Assembly: GCA_016926925.1 (NCBI GenBank)
Contig: JAFGNQ010000182.1
Location: 1 to 18,179 of the forward strand
Source: Candidatus Aminicenantota bacterium
GTDB lineage: Bacteria > Acidobacteriota > Aminicenantia > Aminicenantales > Aminicenantaceae
DNA: 18,179 nt
Reading direction: 5' to 3'
A model generated the notes under the pieces. The model saw only the letters and a list, made by a program, of their open reading frames with translations. It ran no database searches and was not told the origin of the DNA. Below, in pieces: positions 1-8,414 of this stretch; positions within the stretch are counted from its first letter, which is position 1, and each line of letters begins with the position of its first letter. The position numbers and the translations under genes are program-made.

Positions 1-374
1 CGAGGCGGACGCCCGCATGCCGTATAGAATCCGGTTATTGTTTTGTCGAGTTCCGGTTCTTTAAGATTGTACGGTTGGCCGTGAGATTTCATCGAATGCG
101 CACATTTGATTCTTTTAACGTCCAGCCATGCCTTTTCATCGGATAATTTTTTTCCGATTGCATTCACGAGAGCGGTTCTTCCTTCTGCTTTGTTTTTCCA
201 GATCTGAAATAACAGTTCATTTCCCGTTCTCTGGAGCAGGTTGGTCGGGTTATCCTTCCATGTTCCCATGGAATCGAGATAGACAACTTTTTTGGATGCG
301 AATTCATCGATGAGCGCGTCGATATTGCCGGCAAGATTTTCCAGAGGCGGAGGGATGAGGTTTGCCGCTCTCAT
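1..374 (-). CDS. Unrecognised protein, N-terminal 124 residues (cut by window edge)
   Basis: A reading frame runs open from an ATG at 374 to the left edge of the window without a stop, giving 124 residues of the N-terminus; the C-terminus lies outside. It starts 10 bases after the stop of the receiver/GcvH-like gene on the same strand, so it is probably co-transcribed with it. No good Shine-Dalgarno sequence precedes the ATG; a GTG three codons upstream (383) is an alternative start. The visible part looks soluble, with no signal peptide or membrane segment. It contains the stretch VVYLDSMGTWKDNP near residues 30-43 and two cysteines (C91, C120). I do not recognise the family. Its position suggests a role connected with the HK1 signalling pair or the Hdr operon, but that is inference. 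Confidence 0.55.
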   Translation of the reverse strand, partial: MRAANLIPPPLENLAGNIDALIDEFASKKVVYLDSMGTWKDNPTNLLQRTGNELLFQIWKNKAEGRTALVNAIGKKLSDEKAWLDVKRIKCAHSMKSHGQPYNLKEPELDKTITGFYTACGRPP

Positions 375-384
375 GAAAGGCACA

Positions 385-1152
385 TTATTCGGAAGGGGTC
401 AAACCCTTCAAATCCATTTCAAGGTTGGGTGATTCAATCCGAAAAAGCCATCCTTTTCCGTAGGGATCTTTTTTCAGGAGAGAGGGATCTTTCTCCAGAT
501 CGTGGTTGACCTGGATTATTTTTCCGGTGGCGGGAGACCATACACGATGGACATTGTTGTCTTTATCCGTTATCCTCGCGGAAACTTCTCCCTGAAATAT
601 ATTTTTATTTTCCTTTGGAAGCTCAAGATGCGAAATTTTTTCCAAAGCCTGGATGAACGCATAAACAATCCCTACAGTGGCCACGTTTTTGTCTCCCTTG
701 CGCAGCCAGGTATGCCCTTTCATACTGAAAAGTCCGGGGGGCATCACAGGCGGACTCGCCGTTTCTCCGGCCTCGCTCTCAATCGTTTTAAAAGCGCGTT
801 GGACCAAGCTCCGCAGTTCATTCGGAGTAAATGGTTTGGGAAGGTAATCGAACGCCCCGATCTTCACCGATTGAACGGCTGTTTTGATCGTTGGGTAGCC
901 GGTCACCATAATGATGCACACTTCGGGCCTCTCTTTTTTTAAAGACGTCAGGAGGTCCATCCCACTGATTCCCGGCATCATAAGGTCCGATATGACAAGA
1001 TCGAAATGACTTTCTTTGTCTTTCTCCAAAGCTTCTTCTCCGCTCAGAGCCGTATCTACGTCATAATCGTCTGATAGGATAGCTTGTCTGATACTTTTGC
1101 AGACATTGATTTCGTCATCGACGACAAGTATCTTTTTCTTTGTTTTACTCAT
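385..1152 (-). CDS. Response regulator receiver fused to a degenerate glycine-cleavage H (lipoyl-carrier-like) domain
   Basis: The 255-residue protein has an N-terminal receiver domain (about 5-122) with acidic pocket D12/D13, phospho-acceptor D56, T84 and K106. A short linker leads to a C-terminal domain (about 143-250) that follows the GcvH pattern: GHTWLRKGDKNVATVGI at the start, a VWSPATGKIIQVN turn, and the DPYGKGWLFRI motif near the end. In GcvH the lipoylated lysine lies eight residues before the proline of the 'Y(A/S)P' turn; here that position is N199, so the domain probably cannot carry lipoate in the usual way. There is no DNA-binding domain. The start at 1152 is chosen because a strong GGGAGGAG precedes it; an upstream in-frame ATG at 1179 lacks that support. 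It overlaps the end of HK1 by eight bases, so HK1 is its likely phosphodonor. The output is unknown; protein-protein interaction is my guess. Confidence 0.88.
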   Translation of the reverse strand: MSKTKKKILVVDDEINVCKSIRQAILSDDYDVDTALSGEEALEKDKESHFDLVISDLMMPGISGMDLLTSLKKERPEVCIIMVTGYPTIKTAVQSVKIGAFDYLPKPFTPNELRSLVQRAFKTIESEAGETASPPVMPPGLFSMKGHTWLRKGDKNVATVGIVYAFIQALEKISHLELPKENKNIFQGEVSARITDKDNNVHRVWSPATGKIIQVNHDLEKDPSLLKKDPYGKGWLFRIESPNLEMDLKGLTPSE

Positions 1153-3187
1153 TCTCTCCTCCCGCAATGGGGTCTTCATTTTTTTTGTCTACGGGCAGAC
1201 TGATTCTAAATGTTGATCCTTTCCCCGGCTCGCTGTCAACCTCTATTTTTCCATTGTGTTGCCTGATGATTCCGTAAGAGACCGCCAACCCCAAACCTGT
1301 GCCGCTGCTCTTTGTCGTGAAGAAAGGATCGAACAGTTTGCCGAGATTTTCTTTGGGTATGCCTGTGCCTGTATCTTCAAATAGGATCTCGATATAATCT
1401 TTGTCCCGCAAGTATCGGCTTGTCAGGGTCAAAGTGCCGCCGGCGGCCATAGCCTCGGAAGCATTCAGCATCAGATTCCAGAAAACCTGTTTGATTTTGT
1501 TTATGTCGAACTCGATCAAAGGCAGATTCGGATCCAGGTTCTTCATGATCCGAATGTTCTGGTAGGATACCTGATTCTCCAGCAGGTTGACAGTCCGCGA
1601 GATGATTTCGTTGATATCGGCAAAAGCTTTCTGAGGGGGTTCTTGTCTGGAAAACTCGAGCAGGCCTTTGACGATGTTCGTACAGCGGGCAGTCTCATCG
1701 GCAATCATGCTTAAATTCTCATAGAATGCGTCATCGTTTTTCAATTTTTCGAGCATGAGATGGGTGTTGATGAGGATGGATGTTAGAGGATTGTTGACCT
1801 CATGTGCGATCCCGGCCGCCATTTTGCCCAGAGAAGCCAGCTTTTCGGATTGAATCAGAAAGTCCTGCATCTCTTTCAACTCTTTGGTTCTCTCTTCGAC
1901 CCTTTTTTCCAGAGTTTTTCCCCAGTTGAGGAGCTTTTCATTGGCTTCTTTGAGGTTTTTCGTCATTTGGTTGAAGGATTGGGCGAGCTGGCCGATTTCG
2001 TCTTTGAGATTCAATTCCACCTTATGGTTGAGGTCGCCCTGCGCGATTTTTTTTGTGGCAAGAACCATACCCTGAAGCGGATGTATTATCGATGATGTTA
2101 TAAAAAAGAGAATAATAAGGAGGATAACCACGCATAGGGAAGCCATCCCGGTAAAGGTCATCATGACCCTGTTGCGCAAATCGATATAGGGTTTCTCGAG
2201 CATCCCCACATAGAGGATTCCAATGATCTCGCCTTGGACATTTTTTATGGGTTCATAGGCGGTGATGTACCAGTCATTGACGACAAAAGCCCTGTCGATC
2301 CATGGTTCGCCCTCTTTGAGAACAGCCTGATTGACTTCTTTGGAAACACGCGTGCCGATAGCTCTCTCCCCATTCGCTTTTTTGACGTTCGTTGAGATCC
2401 TCAAATCGTGCTGAAAAATAGTGGCCGTTCCGATTTCCCTCCCCTTGTATTTTTCCCCTTTATAGACGATTTCTTTGACACGGTCCACGATCTCGTAATT
2501 TCTGTTGAGAAGTATTCCTCCGTAGAGAACCCCTCTTACGATTCCTTCTTCATCGATTACGGGTGCGGCGGCTTTGAGCATCATTCCATTCTCTTCGTGA
2601 TCGACAATCCTTGGTTCCGCTTTCGGAGTAGGCAGGATTTTCAAATAAGCGCGCTCGGACAAATTTTTGCCTTCTTTAACCAACTCGGATCGGGGAACGA
2701 TCTGTGTGGCTGCGATCGTTTTTCCCCGAAGCGCTCTTAAGACGAGGGGATCACCGGATTGATCATCACCCCCGGCATCCGGGTGGTGGGTTCTCAGAAT
2801 TACGTTTCCATGTGCGTCCGTCAGCGTCAGGATGTCCAGGTTGAATTCCCGCCGCACGCGCTCGAGGTATTTCATCAGAAGCTCCCGCTCACCGTTTTTC
2901 AGTGCGTTCTGTATGGACTCGCGGCTGGAATTGACCAGGATGATGTCTCTGATGTCGTTGAGCTTCTCGTTGTAGACCATCCAGGCAGAGGCTAAATCGT
3001 GTCTGACTTTAGCCTGGGCAAGGGAAAAGATGGTTCGGTGCTCGATATGGGTGCCGATGGTGAGGGTCGTGATCCCGCCGAAAATAATAACCACAAGAAA
3101 ACTAAGGATGAATTTAACCCTTAAGGGGAGATTGATGAAGACTTCCAGTGTTTTTCTTAGAATCATCTTCGCCGGATCATGAGCCAC
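1145..3187 (-). CDS. Membrane-bound Cache-HAMP sensor histidine kinase (HK1)
   Basis: The 680-residue kinase has a transmembrane segment at about 26-46, a periplasmic double-Cache type sensor (about 47-340) and a second transmembrane segment at about 343-364. These are followed by HAMP (about 365-418), a coiled linker, a HisKA domain with phospho-acceptor H462 in GIAHEVNNP, and a HATPase domain. The latter shows the N-box (N571, N575), DTGTGI (605-610) and GTGLGL (629-634). The sensor motif GREIGTATIFQHDLRISTNV (250-269) and the later AYEPIKN resemble the Cache_3-Cache_2 family; the ligand is not predictable. The start is a GTG with GAAGAG seven bases upstream; ATG at 3166 is an alternative. 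It lies 193 bases downstream of the Hdr operon, in which I see no clear promoter or terminator, so it may be the distal part of that transcript. It is a paralogue of HK2 at 15968-17950. Confidence 0.93.
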   Translation of the reverse strand: MAHDPAKMILRKTLEVFINLPLRVKFILSFLVVIIFGGITTLTIGTHIEHRTIFSLAQAKVRHDLASAWMVYNEKLNDIRDIILVNSSRESIQNALKNGERELLMKYLERVRREFNLDILTLTDAHGNVILRTHHPDAGGDDQSGDPLVLRALRGKTIAATQIVPRSELVKEGKNLSERAYLKILPTPKAEPRIVDHEENGMMLKAAAPVIDEEGIVRGVLYGGILLNRNYEIVDRVKEIVYKGEKYKGREIGTATIFQHDLRISTNVKKANGERAIGTRVSKEVNQAVLKEGEPWIDRAFVVNDWYITAYEPIKNVQGEIIGILYVGMLEKPYIDLRNRVMMTFTGMASLCVVILLIILFFITSSIIHPLQGMVLATKKIAQGDLNHKVELNLKDEIGQLAQSFNQMTKNLKEANEKLLNWGKTLEKRVEERTKELKEMQDFLIQSEKLASLGKMAAGIAHEVNNPLTSILINTHLMLEKLKNDDAFYENLSMIADETARCTNIVKGLLEFSRQEPPQKAFADINEIISRTVNLLENQVSYQNIRIMKNLDPNLPLIEFDINKIKQVFWNLMLNASEAMAAGGTLTLTSRYLRDKDYIEILFEDTGTGIPKENLGKLFDPFFTTKSSGTGLGLAVSYGIIRQHNGKIEVDSEPGKGSTFRISLPVDKKNEDPIAGGENE

Positions 3188-3380
3188 ATATCAGCTCTTC
3201 ATGTCTAAATATATCAAACTGCCGGCTATATTTCTAATTTTGTTCATCAGATTCATGGATATTTTGAATTGCAATAAAGCGCAACAAAATGAATATGTAA
3301 GGATGGAGGGAGCGAATCAGATCCTTCAGATTCATGGCGGTTCGCTTTACCAGCATTCATGAGGTTTAGGAGCCTTTGAT

Positions 3381-5144
3381 TTACTCCAGCAGCCCTTCGA
3401 TTTCTGCAAAGATTTGTTCGTCGGAATAATGCCGGGCCGTTGCTGCAGAGGAGGGGCAGGCTGATACACAGGTGCCGCATCCTTTACAAAGGGCTTCATT
3501 CACCTTGGACACGCACTCCACCTCATCGAAAGAAATGGCCGAATAGGGACAGAGATCGTTGCAGAAACGACATCCGGCGCAGAGGTCAGGGGAGATATAA
3601 GCTTGAATGGGTTCGACCTCGACTTCTCCCTTGGAGATGTTTGAAAGGATGCGGGCCGCCGCTGAGCTTGCCTGCGCCACTGTATCCGGAATATCCTTAG
3701 GTCCCTGACAGCATCCTGCGATGAAGATACCGTCCGTGGCTGTTGCCGTCGGGTCGAGCTTTGGATGCTTCTCCAGGAAGAATCCGTCCGGACTGAAGCT
3801 GAGAGAGAGCATTTTCTGAATTTTTTCGGAATCGGATTGAGGCTCCAGTGCATTACAAAGGATCACCATATCCACGGGGATTTCCCTGTATTTTTTGAGC
3901 AGGGTGTCCTCACACCGAATGAGCAGCGCTCCCTCTTCCCGTTTTGAACGCCCCGTTTTGACGACCTCGGCGACTTTGCCTCTTATAACATTGACATCTT
4001 CTTCAAGTATCCGAGAGTAAAATTCTTCGTAACCTTTTCCGAAGGAGCGCATGTCGATGTAGAATTGGTAAACTTCGGCATTGGTTCTGTCTTTAAGTAG
4101 ATGGGCGAATTTCAGTGCGTACATGCAGCACACGCGCGAACAATAACGATGGTGATTCTCATCTCTGGATCCGACACAGTGGACGATGCCCACCGATCTC
4201 GGCTCTTTTCCGTTCTTGAGGAACACCTTGCCCTCTGTCGGTCCTGTAGAGTTGAACATGTATTCAATTTCCAAGCTCGAGTAGACATCGTCAAGCTGTC
4301 CATACCCGTACTGGGCCATTTTCCTTGAATCGAACAGATCATACCCTGTGGCTACGAGGATCTGTCCCACTTCGATTTCTTCCGTATGTCCCTCCATAGC
4401 GTGGTTGATGGACTTGGTCTCACAGACCTCTTCACAAATTCGGCAGCCTCCTGTCTTGAAATGGATACAGGACTCTTTGTCTATGACCGGAACCTTCGGG
4501 ACGGCCTGCAGGGTAGGGATGTAGACTGCACTGTGAGGCCCTAAGAAAAATTCTCTAGGTTCGCCCGGCTCTTCCCAGATGGGATCTATTCTGATATGTC
4601 CTGTAGGACAAACATAGGCACAAGCTCCACAACCGATGCAGGTCTCCGGATCGATCTGGAAGGGCGTCGCGATCTCCCGTTCAATCCCTCTGCCTCCCCA
4701 ACCGATGGCATTCGCCCCCACGACTTCGTTGCACATCCGTGCACAAAGTCCACAGACAATACAGTTTTGGTATGTCTTTTCGAATCGGGTTTCTGTGACG
4801 CCGTATTCCCGGGCCATTTCCTGAATGACAGGCACTTCCGGACACCTGGCTAGAAGCAGCTCCAATATCAGGGCTCTGTTTTCTCTCACCCATTCCGTAT
4901 CCGTGAATATTTCATCGCCTTCTTGGGCCGGGAAATTGCAGGCTGTGACCAAGCGTTTTTTGTTTCGCCTTCGGAGCTCGACCGAGCAGACGCGGCAGCT
5001 TCCATAGGGTTCCAAAAAATCCGAGTGACAGAGTGTCGGTATCTTGATACCCAATTCTTTGGCAGATTTTATGACGGGCGTTCCTCGCTCTGCTGTGACG
5101 ACCTGCCCGTTTATTTTAAAAGTGACTGTTTTTTCGTCTTTCAT
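3381..5144 (-). CDS. NuoG-like ferredoxin head fused to the C-terminal half of HdrA
   Basis: This 587-residue cytoplasmic protein is a chimera. Residues 5-80 form a [2Fe-2S] ferredoxin domain of the NuoG/HoxU type (C39, C50, C53, C69), but the histidine-ligated cluster motif of NuoG is absent. Two [4Fe-4S] motifs follow (C128/131/134/138 and C169/172/175/179). From about residue 200 the sequence is that of HdrA after its first ferredoxin motif: AVYIPTLQAVP, a cluster motif C226/C234/C237/C241, VGQILVATGYDLFD, YCSRVCCMYALK and the flavin-binding AGCCQGPKDIPDTVAQ (476-491). Two C-terminal [4Fe-4S] motifs close it (C522/525/528/532 and C553/556/559/563). The missing N-terminal half of HdrA, with the GxGxxG fold, is encoded at 7583-8413. 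GGAGGGCCG precedes the ATG, eight bases after nuoF. The likely role is to relay electrons between NuoE/NuoF and HdrB/C. Confidence 0.92.
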   Translation of the reverse strand: MKDEKTVTFKINGQVVTAERGTPVIKSAKELGIKIPTLCHSDFLEPYGSCRVCSVELRRRNKKRLVTACNFPAQEGDEIFTDTEWVRENRALILELLLARCPEVPVIQEMAREYGVTETRFEKTYQNCIVCGLCARMCNEVVGANAIGWGGRGIEREIATPFQIDPETCIGCGACAYVCPTGHIRIDPIWEEPGEPREFFLGPHSAVYIPTLQAVPKVPVIDKESCIHFKTGGCRICEEVCETKSINHAMEGHTEEIEVGQILVATGYDLFDSRKMAQYGYGQLDDVYSSLEIEYMFNSTGPTEGKVFLKNGKEPRSVGIVHCVGSRDENHHRYCSRVCCMYALKFAHLLKDRTNAEVYQFYIDMRSFGKGYEEFYSRILEEDVNVIRGKVAEVVKTGRSKREEGALLIRCEDTLLKKYREIPVDMVILCNALEPQSDSEKIQKMLSLSFSPDGFFLEKHPKLDPTATATDGIFIAGCCQGPKDIPDTVAQASSAAARILSNISKGEVEVEPIQAYISPDLCAGCRFCNDLCPYSAISFDEVECVSKVNEALCKGCGTCVSACPSSAATARHYSDEQIFAEIEGLLE

Positions 5145-5152
5145 CGGCCCTC

Positions 5153-7024
5153 CTAGACTTTTTTAACGGCATCGAATTTGCACAGGGTATAACACACGTT
5201 GCATTTGATGCATTTGCCTCTATCGATATGGTGAGGTTTCTTCTTTTCTCCAGATATAGCGTCCACCGGACAGTTCCTTGCACAAACCATACATCCGGTA
5301 CAGAGATCGGGATCTATGTGCATTTCGTAGAGGGCTGTGCAGACACCTGCGGGACATCTTTTTTCGACGATGTGCTTTTCATATTCATCCTGGAAATATT
5401 CCAGTGCGCTCAACACGGGATTGGGAGCGCTCTGACCAAGAGCGCAAAGAGAGGATTGTTTCATGACTGTGGAGAGGTTCCTGAGCGCCTCGATATCGCC
5501 GGCTTCCCCGTCTCCGCGGGATATTTTTTCGAGGACGGCCAACATGCATCTCAAACCTTCACGACAGGGGATGCATTTTCCGCAGGATTCTTCCTGAAGA
5601 AAACTAATGAAATATTTGGCCATGTCCACCATACAGGTCTCTTCATCCCCGACGATCATCCCGCCGGAGCCCATCATGGAGCCTGCCTCATCCAGGCTGT
5701 CGAAATCAACCGGAAGGTCCAATAGCTTCTCGGGTAAAAAGCCTCCCGAAGGACCACCAGTTTGAACTGTTTTGAATTTTTTCCCGTTTGGAATTCCTCC
5801 GCCGATGTCGAATATGATCTCTCTCAGAGTGATGCCCATCGGGACTTCTATCAGGCCGGTATTGTTCACGTTACCCGTAAGAGAGAATACTTTGGTCCCC
5901 TTGCTTCCTCCCCAGGGATTTTTAGAGACATCTCCAGTTCCTACGGATGTGTACCACTCCACGCCGTTGTTAATGATCAAGGGAACGTTGGCCCAGGTTT
6001 CGACATTGTTCAAACAACTCGGCTTGTTCCAGAGACCGTACTCGACCGTGTGAATGTATTTGGCGCGCGGTATGCCCGCACGGCCTTCAAGGGAAGCCAT
6101 CAACGCCGTAGATTCGCCGCATACGAAAGCCCCGGCCCCTCTGTGGATTTCTATGTCAAAGTTGAAATCGCTCCCGAAAATATTTTTGCCCAAGAGTCCG
6201 TATTCTCTAGCCTGTTGGAGCGCGATATTCATTTTGGCCACGGCGATGGGGTATTCTTTTCTGATATAGATATACCCTTGCTGCGCCCCGATGGCATAGG
6301 CTCCGATGCTCATGCCTTCTATGACGGAGTGGGGATCTGATTCGATGATGTTCCTATCCATGAAAGCCCCGGGATCTCCCTCATCCGCATTGCAGATGAT
6401 AAACCTCTCCTCGTTTCTTTCCTCACCCGCATGTCGGCAGGTCTCCCATTTGACTCCTGCGGGAAAGCCTCCGCCTCCTCTGCCTCTCAGAGCAGAGGCT
6501 TTTACGATGGCGATAACTTCTTGCGGCGTCATTTCGGTAAGAGCATTGGCCAGAGCCTTATAACCGTCCTGAGCGATGTATTCGTCGATTTTTTCCGGAT
6601 CGATCAAGCCTCGATTTTTGCAAACGAACAAAACTTGCTTGGCAAAAAAGGGCAAATCCTCGGAGATGCGGAGATCTTCAACGACTCTTCCTCCCTGGAC
6701 GTGATCCTCAAAGATTGTCGTTATGTCTTCAGGTTTAAGATTGCCGTATTTGACCGGCGGTGAGCCCTCGGTCTCGACCGTGATCATAGGTTCCTGACAA
6801 CAAAAGCCGATACACCCTGACTTCGTCACCAAGACATCTTTTCGGTCGATTCTCTCGACAAATTCTTGAGCAGCGCTTAAAATTTTTGCGGCACCCGCGC
6901 TTATTCCACAGGTCCCCATATGAACAGTCACTTTTGAGCGTAAGGACCCTCCCTTTCGCAAATACCGGGATTTTTGCACATCTTCTTTTATTGCAGCTAA
7001 GTCGGATATTTGAATTTTTTGCAT
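5153..7024 (-). CDS. nuoF: NuoF/HndC-type NADH dehydrogenase subunit (FMN, NAD and Fe-S)
   Basis: The 623-residue protein has three parts. An N-terminal thioredoxin-like domain (about 30-110) carries C39 in GTCGISAGA and C71/C75/C76 in SGCIGFCCQEP, so a [2Fe-2S] centre is possible, but only one cysteine is visible in the first half of the motif. The NuoF core (about 130-550) has the glycine-rich nucleotide motif RGRGGGGFPAG (180-190), CNADEGDPGAF (211-221) and the N3-type cluster C481/C484/C487 with C527. The C-terminus has two [4Fe-4S] motifs (C575/578/581/585 and C605/608/611/615). This architecture matches soluble NAD(P)-linked hydrogenases and bifurcating dehydrogenases rather than short complex I NuoF. 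AAAGGATG lies upstream of the ATG, 27 bases after nuoE. It should oxidise NADH at FMN or reduce NAD+ and pass electrons to the NuoG/HdrA fusion encoded next. Confidence 0.95.
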   Translation of the reverse strand: MQKIQISDLAAIKEDVQKSRYLRKGGSLRSKVTVHMGTCGISAGAAKILSAAQEFVERIDRKDVLVTKSGCIGFCCQEPMITVETEGSPPVKYGNLKPEDITTIFEDHVQGGRVVEDLRISEDLPFFAKQVLFVCKNRGLIDPEKIDEYIAQDGYKALANALTEMTPQEVIAIVKASALRGRGGGGFPAGVKWETCRHAGEERNEERFIICNADEGDPGAFMDRNIIESDPHSVIEGMSIGAYAIGAQQGYIYIRKEYPIAVAKMNIALQQAREYGLLGKNIFGSDFNFDIEIHRGAGAFVCGESTALMASLEGRAGIPRAKYIHTVEYGLWNKPSCLNNVETWANVPLIINNGVEWYTSVGTGDVSKNPWGGSKGTKVFSLTGNVNNTGLIEVPMGITLREIIFDIGGGIPNGKKFKTVQTGGPSGGFLPEKLLDLPVDFDSLDEAGSMMGSGGMIVGDEETCMVDMAKYFISFLQEESCGKCIPCREGLRCMLAVLEKISRGDGEAGDIEALRNLSTVMKQSSLCALGQSAPNPVLSALEYFQDEYEKHIVEKRCPAGVCTALYEMHIDPDLCTGCMVCARNCPVDAISGEKKKPHHIDRGKCIKCNVCYTLCKFDAVKKV

Positions 7025-7051
7025 TATGACATCCTTTTTGACTTACAAAGC

Positions 7052-7549
7052 TTAGCTTCCCTCACTGCCTTTTGATTCCTCAGAAGACATCTTCCTGTAT
7101 TTTTTTAGAGTTTTCGGCACAAGACTCGGATCGAATTTGGCGTGGACGTCTTCATTCACCGTCAGAACCGGAGCCAAGGCACAGCACCCGATGCATCTGA
7201 CGATGTCGAGGGTGAAATCTTTGTTCCCGTCGGTTTCTCCGGCTTTTATCTTCAGGTCCCTTTCAAATGCGTTGAGAATCGCACTCGCTCCCCGGACATG
7301 ACAGGCCGTCCCTTGACAGACGTTGATTTGGAACCGCCCTTTCGGCTCCAAACTGAAAGCTTTATAGTATGTCGCCGCTTCGTAGATTTGATTTAAGGGT
7401 ATCTCCAATTTATTTGAAAGTTCACCAAGGACCTCTGCGGGCAGAAAACTGTACTCATCCTGAATGTCTTGGAGAATCTCGATCAGAAAATCTTTTCTGT
7501 TCTGCCACCGTTCCATTATGGTATTCAATGCTGATGCATCAGCTTTCAT
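7052..7549 (-). CDS. nuoE: NuoE/HoxE-type [2Fe-2S] subunit
   Basis: The 165-residue protein has the thioredoxin-like fold of the 24-kDa complex I family. It starts with a helical part containing FLPAEVLGELSNKLEIPLNQIYEAATYY, quoted here only in part as LPAEVLGELS (36-45) and YEAATYYKAF (56-65). The [2Fe-2S] ligands are C78 and C83 (CQGTAC) and C119 and C123 (CIGCC), the canonical spacing. Length is normal for the family. Start at 7549 is supported by AAGGGAGGTG upstream. It lies between the N-terminal half of hdrA and nuoF, and would sit beside FMN in NuoF as in other NuoE/NuoF pairs. No membrane subunits of complex I occur in the window, so the module is soluble. Confidence 0.94.
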   Translation of the reverse strand: MKADASALNTIMERWQNRKDFLIEILQDIQDEYSFLPAEVLGELSNKLEIPLNQIYEAATYYKAFSLEPKGRFQINVCQGTACHVRGASAILNAFERDLKIKAGETDGNKDFTLDIVRCIGCCALAPVLTVNEDVHAKFDPSLVPKTLKKYRKMSSEESKGSEGS

Positions 7550-7582
7550 CGTCGCACCTCCCTTTAGATTTCATAAGGGATT

Positions 7583-8413
7583 TCATTTCAGTTCCTTTAT
7601 GACCCGGTTGCCCAGCTTGATGACCCTTCTTGCTGGTATGCGAACGGACGGACAGGATTCATAGCAGAGACCGCAACCCGTACATTTTTCCTCGTCCACA
7701 TAACGGGGTTTTTTCAAAATTTTGACAGAAAAATTCCCATTGGATCCGGATACTTCCTGAACTTCGCTGTATGTCATGAGATGAATTTTTTCATGCTGTC
7801 CCACGTTCACCATCTTCGGCGTGAGTATGCAGGCTGAACAATCCAGTGTAGGGAATGTTTTATCCAGGAGTGCCATTTTTCCACCGATGGATGGTTCTTT
7901 TTCCACAAGATACACGGGGTTGCCGGATTCGGCGATCTCGAGCGCTGCTTGGATACCGGCGATACCGCCGCCGATGATCAAAGTCGCGGGATTGACCTTC
8001 ACCCGTTTTATTTCCAATGGCTCCTGAAAGGCTATCCTTCTGACTGCCGCATTAACTATGGAGCAGGCTTTGTCGGTAGCCTTTTTCCGGTCCTTATGTA
8101 CCCATGAACAGTGCTCTCGGATATTGGCCATCTGGAACAAGTAGCGATTCAATCCTGCCGACTCGCACGCTTTTTGAAATGTCTTCTCATGCATGAGCGG
8201 AGAACAGGACGCGACGATCGCTCGGTTGAGACCCAATTTTTTAATATCGTCCTTAACGAGCTCTTGTCCCGGATCGGAACACATGAATTTATAATCTCTG
8301 GATATGACGACATGAGGCAGACTTGAAGCGGCTTCTCTCACTTTGGCTACATCCACTGTGTTGGCGATATTCGAACCGCAATGGCAGATATAAACACCGA
8401 TTTTGATATCCAT
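7583..8413 (-). CDS. hdrA: HdrA N-terminal half (FAD-binding part of a split heterodisulfide reductase subunit A)
   Basis: The 276-residue product begins with the HdrA amino-terminal domain (IGVYICHCGSNIA, 5-17; FMCSDPGQ, 43-50; VASCSPLMHEKTF, 67-79). It continues into the flavin Rossmann motif IIGGGIAGIQAA (146-157), the LVEKEPSIGGKMALLDKTFP segment (169-188), the C192/C195 pair and one [4Fe-4S] motif (C244/247/250/254). It stops about 20 residues later, where complete HdrA proteins of about 650 residues would continue. The missing part is in the 3381-5144 fusion, so HdrA is supplied as two chains. The ATG at 8413 is chosen because GGGAGGGG precedes it; an in-frame upstream start at 8452 would overlap hdrB. 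Only one base separates the hdrB stop from this start, implying translational coupling. Confidence 0.92.
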   Translation of the reverse strand: MDIKIGVYICHCGSNIANTVDVAKVREAASSLPHVVISRDYKFMCSDPGQELVKDDIKKLGLNRAIVASCSPLMHEKTFQKACESAGLNRYLFQMANIREHCSWVHKDRKKATDKACSIVNAAVRRIAFQEPLEIKRVKVNPATLIIGGGIAGIQAALEIAESGNPVYLVEKEPSIGGKMALLDKTFPTLDCSACILTPKMVNVGQHEKIHLMTYSEVQEVSGSNGNFSVKILKKPRYVDEEKCTGCGLCYESCPSVRIPARRVIKLGNRVIKELK

Positions 8414-8414
8414 T

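Noticed and set aside
502..942. Plus-strand frame of 146 codons opposite the receiver-GcvH gene (similar long antisense frames lie opposite nuoF, hydA and hydB)
   Set aside because: These mirror strongly conserved coding sequence on the minus strand and resemble no family.
3247..3337. A repeated 12-mer TCAGATTCATGG (3247-3258 and 3326-3337)
   Set aside because: Several chance repeats of this length are expected in 18 kb, and there is no further structure around the copies.
3188..3380. Search for a sigma-54 or sigma-70 promoter ahead of HK1
   Set aside because: No GG-N10-GC element and no convincing -35/-10 pair; the best sigma-70-like match has only three of six in the -10 element.
3253..3480. 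A 75-codon minus-strand frame spanning the gap before HK1
   Set aside because: It overlaps the conserved C-terminal ferredoxin motifs of the NuoG/HdrA fusion in another frame and has no recognisable domain.
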